Positions 32,101 through 42,143 of a stretch of DNA of 64,000 nt are shown here, piece by piece. The notes below the pieces were generated by a model that saw only the letters and a list, made by a program, of their open reading frames with translations, did not search any database and had not been told where the DNA came from. The DNA is taken from positions 10,540,001-10,604,000 of the forward strand of contig JBHGNT010000013.1 in assembly GCA_043228905.1 (NCBI GenBank), written 5' to 3'. The DNA comes from Azolla caroliniana. Its lineage: Eukaryota > Polypodiophyta. Each line of letters opens with the position of its first letter. The first letter of the stretch is position 1. Made by a program: the position numbers and the translations under genes.

Positions 32101-33163
32101 TATTTCCGATGATAAGAAGCATGATACCTTGTTCGTCCAACACTGTTTTAAGTTACATTGGCAGTGGTTATTAGCTCAACGTTTGGAGCTTACTCAACAT
32201 TGGGTCTGGTCTGACGGAGTTGCGTCACAATTCAAGGCTCGACGTCCATTTTATTTTGTGGGGAGGTATCCTGCTATAACAGGTTTGGAGATGAGATGGA
32301 ATTTTTTTGGGTCTGGCCATGGTAAAGGTGAACATGATGGTGCAGGGGCTGTTATAAAGCGGGCACTTACCCATGAACAACTAAAGACAGATGGTGTGCA
32401 CATGAATTGTGCATCACATGTAGTTGAATTTTTAAGAACAAATATGTCAACGAGTGCCACAGGTGTTTATTCCTCGCAAGTCCAAGATATCAAACGTGAA
32501 TTTTGGGAAGTGAAGATAGATGAAGTAAATAGGGAGAAGACCTGGGAGTGCCAAGGAATTCCCAAATTGCGATCTCTGCATGTTGTTCGCGGTTATTCCA
32601 GGTTGGATGGTCATTGTATTGCAGTTAGAGAATTGACTTGTTTTTTCTTCCATTGTGTGCAGGGAAATTGGAGATATTGTCTAAATAAAGCATACATTCA
32701 GAATTGGGAGTATCACACTCTGAATGATAAGGAAGCAGTTGATGGAGAAACAGGGCAGAATGCTGACTTCACATATGAGGGACTTGGAGATACTTTGAGT
32801 GATGTCCTAAACGTTGGGGATAACTTCGCTGTAAATGCTGAAGAAGTCAATTCAGAGGGTGTTGATTTCTATATATTGAAGTGCACTGTTAGTAAACAGT
32901 GTGAAAGGCAAAATATAGTAGATGCATGGGGAAATTTTGTATCTGCCGGGACATTCTACATCGAAGGCATTTTTTATGCAAAACTAGATGACTACGAATA
33001 TGTGTACAGGCTGTTAGAAGACAAACCAGCGGCGTATATGTACTCTCATTTGGTCAGGTGCATCAACGTCCCAATGTCAGAATACAATAGTTGCTCCGGT
33101 TTATACACTGTTGGTGCTAATGTGTATGAATGTATTTACAATAGTATGCCATGGAATTTGTAG
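29196..33163 (+). CDS. HTH plus RNase-H-fold transposase-like protein, two exons
   Basis: Exon 1 is 29196-29945 (250 codons), exon 2 31322-33163. The donor CAA/GTATTT and the acceptor TTACGCAG/GTCGAT join in frame and add VDLFIRFKQMHPTIKV before the second block, giving about 863 residues. Residues 165-190 form a helix-turn-helix (ISELSKVIGVSRKTVYNTMN). Exon 2 has a Cys cluster (CTCGCPICRSS, CVMGLCQDCG), then VVSVVDFAENYTFKQQNEIQ (Asp near 465), FFISDDKKHDT, WVWSDGVASQF (Asp near 548) and WNFFGSGHGKGEHDGAG (Glu near 587). These resemble a DDE/D triad in a family seen in cnidarian and algal repeats; that it is the transposase is inferred. No internal stop was seen. Confidence 0.7.
29946..31321 (+). 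repeat. intron of the transposase-like gene filled with TAGCTAATTAGCTA repeats
   Basis: Nearly all of this 1,376-bp intron is AGCTAATTAGCTA joined by short links such as CCATGATAGC and CTAGGAAAGC. A higher-order unit of about 180 bp is visible at 30060-30660; from 30690 on, single units of 20-40 bp follow. The 14-bp core is a perfect palindrome, so the transcript could fold extensively. Confidence 0.92.
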
Positions 33164-33511
33164 CTACAAGTAGCACTTACCATGTTCTCTTGTAAAACGA
33201 ACATATATTTCGCGAAAACAGTTAAATAAATTCGTTTGGAATCAATTTCTTGCATACAGTCTCAATCACAATGCTTCTTTCTCAATAAAATCATGTCTTT
33301 TTTGTTAAGTTTTAAGTTATAAGTTATAGCGAAATAGTCATCAGTAGCTAATTAGTTGTACAAATGTAGCTAATTAGCTGTCAATAGCTAAATAGTCATC
33401 AATAGCATGAAATCAACAATCTACAACATATTCCTCAAATTACACAGTACATAAGTACAGTGGGAACAAGTAATTAAATTCTTCATTGAATAATTTCATC
33501 TCTTTACATAT
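33164..33511. other. gap between convergent genes
   Basis: AT-rich, with three TAGCTAATTAG-type palindromes at about 33340-33400. Probable 3' untranslated regions of the two convergent genes (AATAAA at 33285). Confidence 0.5.
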
Positions 33512-34600
33512 TTATAAATTACCATTGGAAATGTCTACAAATCTCCTATAAACAGCTAAGCTCTTGCTAGTCAGTGGAACGAGTCTACATATATTATCCG
33601 CATATCGAGCTCGGTATGGAGTCCACAACCATGCACCTAGTTGGCAGCTCACTGTTTGCACCAGGTACTGTTCAGGCATTTCCTCGGGTAGAATGAGACA
33701 GCATCTTCGAATATTGTAGTGCCGGAAATGTTCTGTATCCAAAATCAATGTATTGTCGGCATTATATTCAGGCCAAGTAGCCCAAAAATCAGAAAGTCTC
33801 TTGAATCTTGCAGCTTCCATTTGGTCACAATTTTCTCGTGCCCATTGACCTTTAAAACGACTTCGCCATTTTGGGAAGAATCTTGCCAAACACTTCCACA
33901 CATCTGATTTTGGTTTTTCACTCCAAATAAACAAATCAAAGTATTCCACAGCCCACTCTAGAAACCGATTCGCGTCCCTCCTTGGCTGCATATATCTCAC
34001 ACTCATCAAGACTTTATCAAGCTCCAAGATCAAGGCTCTTCTTTCGACTTCTAGTGGTTTAGGTTTCCATTCCTGAAATTGAGCCGCTATTACACCATTT
34101 TCTGGTAGGATACGATCAATCTCAATCAACTCAGGTTCGGCCGACACAACTGGCGTCCTTTTCCTCTTCAAACCCCTAGTCGATTGTGTTGGGCCTGGCT
34201 TCACATTCTGGTGCTCTTGTTTTGTCGACTTAGTTATCAATCCTTGGATTACCTCGGTGCATGTAGCTACTGATCTGCTTGATATCAGTCCACTGGTATC
34301 ACATGCTGCATCTACCTGCAACACCAAGTCATCTGTGCTACATGCTGCATCTACCTGCAACACCAAGTCATCCGTGCGACATGCGTGATCAACTTGTGTG
34401 ACCAGATCACTTGTGTTAGTTGCTACATCTACTTTCAAGATGGGGCCCTTTAAACATGCCGCAATATCAACAGTATCCACACTGCCATTGGCCTTACGAG
34501 CAATAGAATCAAACCCTTTAGACTCTGCAACATCAGAAAACACTAACATATTCACACTCACAAAGTAACTAACAGTCTCACAAAACAATATCCTGAACAT
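33512..34600 (-). CDS. FCP1/NIF-like phosphatase-domain protein with altered active site
   Basis: An uninterrupted frame of about 362 residues; ATG at 34600 is the first, although an acceptor-like GATGTTGCAG within the first codons allows a spliced start. Residues 85-125 contain three copies of a 12-residue unit (TDDLVLQVDAAC). The C-terminal half follows the FCP1 homology pattern: RALILELDKVLMSVRY, FLEWAVEYFDLFIWSEKP and NTLILDTEHFRHYNIRRC. FCP1-type phosphatases need D-x-D; here the first Asp is Glu (ELDKVL), so activity is doubtful. Such domains remove phosphate from RNA polymerase II tails in other proteins. Why a transposon carries it is unknown. Confidence 0.65.
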   Translation of the reverse strand: MFRILFCETVSYFVSVNMLVFSDVAESKGFDSIARKANGSVDTVDIAACLKGPILKVDVATNTSDLVTQVDHACRTDDLVLQVDAACSTDDLVLQVDAACDTSGLISSRSVATCTEVIQGLITKSTKQEHQNVKPGPTQSTRGLKRKRTPVVSAEPELIEIDRILPENGVIAAQFQEWKPKPLEVERRALILELDKVLMSVRYMQPRRDANRFLEWAVEYFDLFIWSEKPKSDVWKCLARFFPKWRSRFKGQWARENCDQMEAARFKRLSDFWATWPEYNADNTLILDTEHFRHYNIRRCCLILPEEMPEQYLVQTVSCQLGAWLWTPYRARYADNICRLVPLTSKSLAVYRRFVDISNGNL

Positions 34601-34773
34601 CAAAGAGTTTCAGTCATAGAACAACACTCTTCAAATTATCTTGGAAAAACATCATAGAGTTCCATTACATAATGTGGATCAAGCAACAACCAATCTGAGG
34701 TTTTACTTGTCCAACAGGATAGTAAAACTTCATAAAACCCTAGCAAAATCCCTAAGCTAACAATCATATCCAA

Positions 34774-37700
34774 CTAAACAGTATTTCGCTCCACTACGTC
34801 TGGGCCCCTTGACCGAGTAACTGGTCTTGTTCCCGATCGTGGCCCCTTCTTTAGCCTTTTTCTGGTTGGTTCCCCATTTAGCCTCGCTTCTTTCACCCAA
34901 TGCGCAAGTGTGTCCTCCTCTGACAACCTTCCCATCGCCTCAGCAGCTAATTGCACATCAGCCGTTTCTTGAACTAGCTTTTCAAGTACAGAGGGATCTG
35001 TTTGGACATTTTCAGTAGTTGGGCTCGATGGGGTGGAATCAAGGTCTTGAGACTCGAAGAAATGTTGCATCAAGTGTTCATAAACATTGTTGTTGTGAAC
35101 CTCTGTTTTACATGTCTTTTCCACTATTTCATGGCATTTCACATCGTTGCCTAATTCAGTACACTGTTCCAAAAGAATAGGGTGGAGCTGATCTGAAGGA
35201 GATGTGATAGCAGGACTCTTACTTTCAGCCACGTTGGCAGTAGTATCCTCATCTATTGCAGCGTCATCAGCACCAGACACATCATGTGTCGTCCTTAATC
35301 CACAAGATTCTACAATAACATGGCAGCTATTTAGGATAGCTAATTAGCTACTTTACTAAACTATGGTAGAAGCTAGGATAGCTAATTAGCTAGTACGATA
35401 GCTAATTAGCTAGTATGATAGCTAATTAGCTACTCTACTCAACTATGGTAGTAGCTAGGATAACTAATTAACTACTATGGTAGCTAATTAGCTACTTTAC
35501 TCAACTATGGTAGTAGCTAGGATAGCTAATTAGCTACTTTACTCAACTATGGTAGTAGCTAGGATAGCTAATTAGCTACTTTACTAACTATGGTAGTAGC
35601 TAGGATAGCTAATTAGCTATTATGGTAGCTAATTAGCTACTTTACTCAACTATGGTAGTAGCTAGGATAGCTAATTAGCTACTTTACTCAACTATGGTAG
35701 TAGCTAGGATAGCTAATTAGCTACTTTACTCAACTATGGTAGTAGTTAGGATAGCTAATTAGCTACTTTACTATGGTAGTAGCTAGGATAGCTAATTAGC
35801 TAGTAGGATAGCTAATTAGCTACAATGAAAGCTAATTAGTTACTTTCTCAACTATGTAGTAGCTAGGATAGCTTATTAGCTACTAGGATAGCTAATTAGC
35901 TGCCAGTAGCTAATTAGCTATCCTAGCTACTACCATAGTTGAGTAAAGTAGCTAATTACTCAACTATGGTAGTAGCTAGGATAGCTTATTAGCTACTTTA
36001 CACAACTATGGCAGTAGCTAATTAGCTACTATGATAGCTAATTAGCTAGTAGGATAGCTAATTAGTTACTATGATAGCTAGTAGGATAGCTTATTAGCTA
36101 CTTTACACAACTATGGCAGTAGCTAATTAGCTACTATGATAGCTAATTAGCTAGTAGGATAGCTAATTAGTTGCCAGTAGCTAATTAGCTACTAGGATAG
36201 CTAATTAGCTAGTAGGATAGCTAATTAGTTGCCAGTAGCTAATTAGCTAGTAGGATAGCTAATTAGCTTTTTTACACAACTATGGTACTAGCTAATTAGC
36301 TAGTACCATAGCTAATTAGCTACTAGGATAGCTAATTAGCTGCTAGTAGCTAATTAGCTACTAGGATAGCTTATTAGCTACTTTACACAACTATGGCAGT
36401 AGCTAATTAGTTACTAGGATAGCTAATTAGTTGCCAATGGCTAATTAGCTAGTAGGATAGCTAATTAGCTTTTTTACACAACTATGGTACTAGCTAATTA
36501 GCTAGTAACATAGCTAATTAGCTACTAGGATAGCTAATTAGAAAAGACTAAGCTTATTAGCTACAGTATGGTATACCTGTTAGTTTTCTCCACTCATTTG
36601 GTAGAGCTATACTGCAATCTCCCAAACAGAATGCAGCAATTTGACAGGCATGTTGAAAACAAATCAGATGGTATGTGTGGTTGCATGGTTGTAGGTGAAC
36701 CAACAAAGACGCAGTTTTGTCCTCCACACCTAACCCGCAAGCGATGCAACGTGCTTGAACTGTCAATAAATCATTTTCTGGTTCTACTTCATTTGGTAAG
36801 GGAGCAAGAATGTTCAGGTCCAAATCCTGTCTGGTCCTTACCATTCCCTCCACAAAATGTAGTTGCTTCTTAAGGCAGCTAACTACCTATTCTTGATGAA
36901 TGTATTGTTCCTTCAACGCAACAGAGAAATTTACCGATTAATTATTCTTGTTGTTGAAAGATACACCAACTTTGCTCAGGAATCGTTAACTTACTTGAAG
37001 CTTATCCAAATTGTAATCTGCAACAGTATTTACACCTAGAAGGTCCAGGTTCATTGAAAGAACCTGGATCTCTATTTGCAGTTCTATTTTACGCTGGGGA
37101 TCCAGTGGCCCCTCTAATTCAAGCTCCTGTTGCGCAACCTATTCCAGATAATGCTTGGTTAGCACATTTAACCCGTTATTTATAACACAATCACATACCA
37201 GCAAAACAATAGTTACCTGAATCTTATTTCTAATTGTTGTAACAGTGGAAGTAACTTTGCTCTCCATTGCAGAAGCCATTGTGGCTTTCTCTAAATCAGT
37301 CTTAAAAAATGCCAATGTCTCATAGGCTTCATGGACATTTTTTAGCATATAGCTAACCAATGTCTCACCTGTATCATCGACATTGGCTTTCCTTGGGTGT
37401 CGGTGTGGTGTATGCCCCCGGTCTTGCTGGGAGTCGGCAGTTGCATCAACAGCTGCCATGCTCCAAAATCTGTCTATTTTTTGTGCCAAGGTCCCCATCG
37501 TTCAGCATCTTTTTACCGATGCCTCACCATAGACTGCCCAAGCTACCCTATACATTTCAGGGTCTCTGGATTCCTTCGCTGTTTTGCAGTACTCATATGC
37601 AAATGCTCTAGCAAATGAAACTGACAACTCATTGTTGACTGGGATCTCCTGATGAACTTTCTGGTGCAGTCTCATGTAGTCATCGTACAAGTCGGCTCGT

Positions 37701-38387
37701 ACATGCTTCAGCTTGACCTTGCCTTTGACTCTAGGCACTGTATATACTGTCATCCAGTCTACATCACTGATCAATTTATCACTTAGGACAGCAGGGTCAA
37801 CACCCTCGAGTGACAGACCATAGGTGTTGTGGGAGTCCTCCTTTGTCTCGCAAAATTTTGCGAAGTTTAGCACTCTCGTATACGGAGGAACGAGCCATCT
37901 GAAATATCATTTCAGAAATCAGAAATAGTGCAAAATCAGAATATGTGAGAATCAGAAACCCCAATCAACAACAACAAAAATGGTGCAAAATCTTTAACTT
38001 AGCAAATCAGAAACCCTAATCATAATTTGTATTCAGAAATTTAAAATCAGAAACCCTAATCAAAATCTGTAATCAGAAGTTTGAAATCAGAAACCCTAAT
38101 CAAAATCTGTAATCAGAAGTTTGTAACCAGAAACCTTATTCAGAAATTCTAATCAGAAATTTATAATCAAAAACCCTAATCAGAAATTTCAATCACAAAC
38201 CCTAATCAGAAATTTCAATCACAAACCCTAATCAGAAATTTCAATCACAAACCCTAATCAGAAATTTATAAACAAAAACCCTAATTAGAAATTTCAATCA
38301 GAAACCCCAATCATCACTAAAGACAGGATTAAACACAAAAAAAGTAATATAAACACACCTGTTGCTACTCCCTGATTTGCGAGACAT
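34774..38387 (-). CDS. RING-like zinc-binding protein, five exons, one in-frame TGA
   Basis: Exons on the minus strand: 38387-38359 (MSRKSGSSN), 37898-37217, 37138-36995, 36886-36577 and 35309-34774. All junctions are GT-AG and keep the frame with phases 2, 0, 0 and 1. Exon 2 holds GLSLEGVDPAVLSDKLISDV, YDDYMRLHQKVHQEIPVNNE and TGA at 37502-37504, after which the same frame continues. Exon 3 is a predicted coil (QKIELQIEIQVLSMNLDLL-like). Exon 4 has a RING-like cluster, CIACGLGVEDK then PCNHTYHLIC and FCLGDC. Exon 5 is acidic, ending in a basic tail (RKRLKKGPRSGTRPVTRSRG). The TGA is either a lesion or an error. Function unknown; ubiquitin-ligase activity is only a possibility. Confidence 0.6.
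35310..36576 (-). repeat. second intron filled with TAGCTAATTAGCTA repeats
   Basis: The 1,267-bp intron between exons 4 and 5 of the RING-like gene consists of the same palindrome as at 29946-31321, here in units with TACTTTACTCAACTATGGTA and AGTAGCTAGGA links. The links differ from those of the first array, so the arrays were amplified separately from one core. Confidence 0.92.
37899..38358 (-). repeat. intron with AAACCCTAATCAGAAATT short repeats
   Basis: Intron 1 of the RING-like gene. At 38030-38310 about ten imperfect copies of ACAAACCCTAATCAGAAATT occur. The AAACCCTAA part equals the plant telomere-box motif, but the spacing is not telomeric. Confidence 0.75.
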
Positions 38388-38800
38388 CCTTGTATGGGAC
38401 TCCAAGGACTTCGCCCTATTCGATTTTGGGGAAATATGAATCGGCACCAAAGTTAAGACAGAAGTCAAAAAGAAAAAACAAATGTTTGGGGTTTCTGTAA
38501 CTGAAACATACCTGGACGATGATCGAGCGGGTTCTGTGTTGTAGCTCTCAATCTACAATGTCGATTTTCTGCTGTTGCGGGAGCTACGTCTACGTTCGTA
38601 CTCCATCTGCGTTCAAAATCAAACTTAGACTAAATAGGAAATTGATGACATTGAAGTCGACCTTAGATGATGGTGCTATTCCCCAAGTTCCACTACGTCT
38701 GAAACAGAAGTTCAAATATTTGATTTTCCCACAAAAAAGACTAGCTAAACAAATAGCTAATTAGCTATGGCCATTTTAGTAGCTAATTAGCTATAATAGT
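38388..38800. other. right subterminal region and probable 5' leader of the RING-like gene
   Basis: Minus-strand candidates include a donor CGTCCAG/GTATGTTTC near 38512 and an acceptor CGAATAG near 38418, so the first exon may be non-coding and upstream. Palindromes follow at 38750-38795. No further gene. Confidence 0.4.
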
Positions 38801-38824
38801 GTTTCCACTCGCATGCTTTTACCC
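38801..38824 (-). repeat. right terminal inverted repeat of the 10.9-kb element
   Basis: Pairs with 27939-27962. Two TAGCTAATTAGCTA-type palindromes lie just inside (38750-38795). Confidence 0.75.
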
Positions 38825-38825
38825 C

Positions 38826-39000
38826 TAACCAACATATTTATGACTCTCTAATGTTCATTATTAAATATGAATATCATGAATGAACCAATGCTTGAATACT
38901 CAAACCATCATATTTATGACTCTCTAATATTTCTTATTAAATATAATGGCCATGAATGAACCAATGATTTAAAATTTAAACCAACATTTATATGACTCTC
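38826..39000. repeat. 76-bp tandem repeat at the right flank of the element
   Basis: Just over two units of AACCAACATATTTATGACTC...CAATGCTTGAATACTC. The same unit ends at 27938 left of the element. Confidence 0.75.
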
Positions 39001-39179
39001 TAATTATTGTAAATATATACTATATTAGGGCAGGAATTTGATGGGTGTCATGCTCGTCAAAGGCCATTTTGCCCGTAAAAAACGCACACCCAATAAAAAT
39101 GTCCGTCAAGTGACATCTAAACTTATATTTTTCATTTTTCATGTGAAAGGCGCCCAAATTTTATACATGTCAAATGACA

Positions 39180-39202
39180 TGCTAAAAATTTATTTTCCAT
39201 GT

Positions 39203-39234
<32 letters not shown>

Positions 39235-39430
39235 CAATATGACATTGTATAATGTCATATAGTATATTTGATATTGTAGTATGTACATTGTAAACTATAG
39301 TATATATACATAGTACATACTACAAAGACATATACTATTATACTATTATAATTTATAATGTACAATGTACATTGTACTATGTAGTCTTGTAGACAGTAGT
39401 ATGTACATTTTATAATAGTATATGTCTTTC
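39180..39430. repeat. AT-rich self-complementary tract within the hAT element
   Basis: (AT)n at 39206-39228 followed by many overlapping inverted repeats of TACATTGTA and TATAGTATA type. Probably simple-sequence decay; no coding signal. Confidence 0.6.
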
Positions 39431-40104
39431 ATTGTTTCAATATTTCATTTCCAAATTCCCCCCTCTTTCTCTTTTACCCCTATTTTTTCTTTTCTTGGTT
39501 TCCTTCTTCTCGGTTCCTGCTCCTTCAGGCGCTACTCGTTGCTCCCTGTCGCTTCTCGGTGATTGCACGACATCTGTTGTTTGCCACTCCACCACTTAGA
39601 AAGTATATATTTGTCTCTCTTTTTTCACTTTCTCTCTATTTTCTTTGTTTTTCTCTTTTATTGATTCTTTTTTCTTTAAATATTGCTCATGATAAGCGTG
39701 TGACAAATTGGAATGCCTTACAAATTGAATATTACATGAGCATGCATGAGGGGAAAATTATATGCAATATCCAAAATTATTAGGTTGTGCATGTAAATTG
39801 AAGACACTCCATCAAATCGAAGAGGAGTCTATACAATAACATTAATCTGTAATAGCTTTGATTGAATGTCATCAGAACTGGATGCATATGTGTGATATTT
39901 AGTAGTGACCCTATTCCAGACACTCAAAGTTCCATGATGTTATATTGGAAGCATACGAACTCTTGTTTGTAGACAATGTAATGCCCCCCAAGCAAGCAAG
40001 GAAAGTAAAATGTTTGCTTGTCTAGAATACAAACGCCATGTAATCTTCTTGCCTTGTGCTTTCATCAAGTGCAAACTATTAAAAACGTTTCGTAATATAT
40101 AATA

Positions 40105-40416
40105 GGGAAAAGTACCAGGATACCCTTGGAAGTTCGTCTATTTACTAGAATGCCCTTGGAAGTTCCAAATTTACCAAACTACCCCTATGTCCAAAAAAAT
40201 ACACTTTATAAAGTAAGTACAAAGGACCCAAAGAATCTCTTAAGTAAAGAAATTTGTGTTTTAAGGGTATTCTGGTAAATAGGGCTTGTAGATTTGAGTG
40301 TATAATTACTTTATAAAGTGTATTTTTTTGGACATAGGGGTAGTTTGGTAAATTTGGAACTTTCGGGGGCATTTTGGTAAATGGACGAACTTCTAGGGGT
40401 ATCCTGGTACTTTCCC
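40105..40416. mobile_element. Mutator-type MITE with 9-bp target duplication
   Basis: TATATAATA flanks it on both sides (40096-40104 and 40417-40425). The ends, GGGAAAAGTACCAGGATACC and its complement, extend into inverted repeats of more than 100 bp, so the 312-bp element forms a long hairpin. A 9-bp duplication and long inverted repeats point to the Mutator superfamily. No gene inside. It is nested in the hAT element, so it is the younger insertion. Confidence 0.9.
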
Positions 40417-41777
40417 TATATAATATACGACATCAAATATATTGCTCTTGTTTGCCTTCTTTACATTTTTTTGCATTAAAAATCTTCGTTAACTTCTTGC
40501 ATTATCGCATAAATGTTGTGCATTGTCCTAGAAAAGTTAGTGTATGGAGATGTAGAACAATGACATAGCTTTACCATAACCAAATTTATGTCCACACAAT
40601 AAGATATAGAAGTGGCATTTTAAGATTTATCATCAATTCAATAGTCTCGTGTATTATCTTCCCATGTCAACGGTTGTTTAGCACTCAACATTTCTCACAC
40701 AATGACTCATTCAAAAGAATATGTTTTCCCTTAAGCCATAGGTTTCCCTTATTTAGACAATATAAACTCATGGGGAATGGCAACCATGAAGTCATTGATG
40801 ATGACTTCACTAACATATATGAATTGTTTGTGTTGGCTTGTCGCATTTTTGAAAAAACAACGAGATGCATGAGTAGACATGATGGGGAAAATGACACATT
40901 GAAATTGAAGGCATGTTAAGATTTCCCTCTAATTTGTTGATTATCATGCATAAATAAGGTCTCTCAAATGGAGTTGAAAAACAATACTTGGAAATCCATA
41001 TGGACACTTACATCCGGGCAAAATTCTTCTAAAAGTACTCAATTGATTTCTATTGTGTTATATAGTCTTTTTCCTTTATTGTTTGTCATTCATGGAGAAA
41101 TTGCTATCCACAATGTAGATAACGGTCGCTTCATCATCATCTATTATGGCCAAGTCACATAAAGTCTCCCTTTTCGGTGGTCATCGAATTTGAGGGCCCA
41201 ATAAAATATTGGATTCTTTTTACAAGTTTATGCTTTATGTGCAACAAGTCATCTTATGACTATTTTTGAATCGCAATTATTTAGAGTACATTGATTGCAG
41301 CTTCGTGACTTCCTCAATGCTTACATATTTAGGTTTAGTTTTTGACAATAGTTTCAACTAAGGAAGGGCGTGTGATGGCAGGGCCATTGTTAACCATTTC
41401 CTTTATTGGATTCCTTTGTCTCCCATCATTGAATTTTCTTATCTTTGTTTTGTGTATGAATCTCTTTTAATAGGGAAAAACTTTTTTAGACACTACCAAT
41501 TTCTCTTCTTTTTTCCCCCTAAGTATATTTACCTCACCATATTGATTAAATGTCAAGAAAGGTTTTGAAGAAACATATGTTGCAGTTATATAAGGAATGT
41601 AACATAGAAGGTGGAACAACCTCACCATGCTCACATTTTACATTCAATCAATTTTATTTTCTATAACATCTTATGAGTTCAAACTCAATTATTTATGGGT
41701 TCATGAAAAGTTGACGAGCATTATTACCTAACATTTTTATTGTCCTCTTGTTTTAATATATCCACTACTTTTTTCTC

Positions 41778-42143
41778 TTGATCTTTTTCTTCAGTGAGCG
41801 AGAAGATTTTGTTGGTATGCTTGTTAGAATTGCTAAAGGAAGAGGAATGCATGATGCATGGGATATTTGTTGCAAAGCACAATCTTGGTGGCAATTATTT
41901 CCAGGTATTATGCAATTGTGGCAACTATGTATGACTATTCCTATTAGTACGACAACATGTGAACGAGCTTTTTCACGTCAAAATATCATAGAAAAAGATA
42001 TTAGAAACGGTTTATCTTTGGAAACTTTAGATTCTTTGATGTTTATATCCTTGAATGCTCAAGATACATCACACATTTGTTGGAGGGATATATTTAACCT
42101 TTGGTTTGAAGATAAAGAGAGAAGGATAGTATCATTGAAGTAG
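41778..42143 (+). pseudogene. hAT transposase, C-terminal dimerisation domain
   Basis: Encodes AQSWWQLFPGIMQLWQLCMT, IPISTTTCERAFSRQNIIEK and NGLSLETLDSLMFISLN, which follow the hAT dimerisation domain (W-x-x-x-x-P-x-L, A-x-x-x-x-P-x-S/T-x-x-x-E-R-x-F-S). An acceptor-like TTTTTCTTCAG just before SEREDFVGML suggests a last exon. No upstream catalytic or BED zinc-finger parts were recognised, so this is a remnant. The domain lets hAT transposases form dimers or oligomers. Confidence 0.85.

Larger units (their letters stand above)
27939..38824. mobile_element. 10.9-kb DNA transposon with terminal inverted repeats and three genes
   Basis: The left end GGGTGAAAGCATGCGAG and the right end, read in reverse, GGGTAAAAGCATGCGAG continue to GTAGAAAC and GTGGAAAC: 22 of 24 bases match. 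Outside both ends lies the same tandem repeat of about 76 bp. Next to each end is a copy of the palindrome TAGCTAATTAGCTA. Inside are a spliced transposase-like gene (+) and two minus-strand genes converging on it. I could not settle the target duplication. Family unknown to me; the transposase-like gene resembles proteins known mainly from cnidarians and algae. Confidence 0.75.

Noticed and set aside
38030-38310. Interstitial telomere
   Set aside because: AAACCCTAA units are separated by AATCAGAAATT and are not tandem telomeric repeats.
33512-38387. FCP1-like and RING-like frames as one spliced gene
   Set aside because: I found no donor near the end of the 35309-34774 exon that joins the 34.6-kb frame in phase, so I kept two genes.
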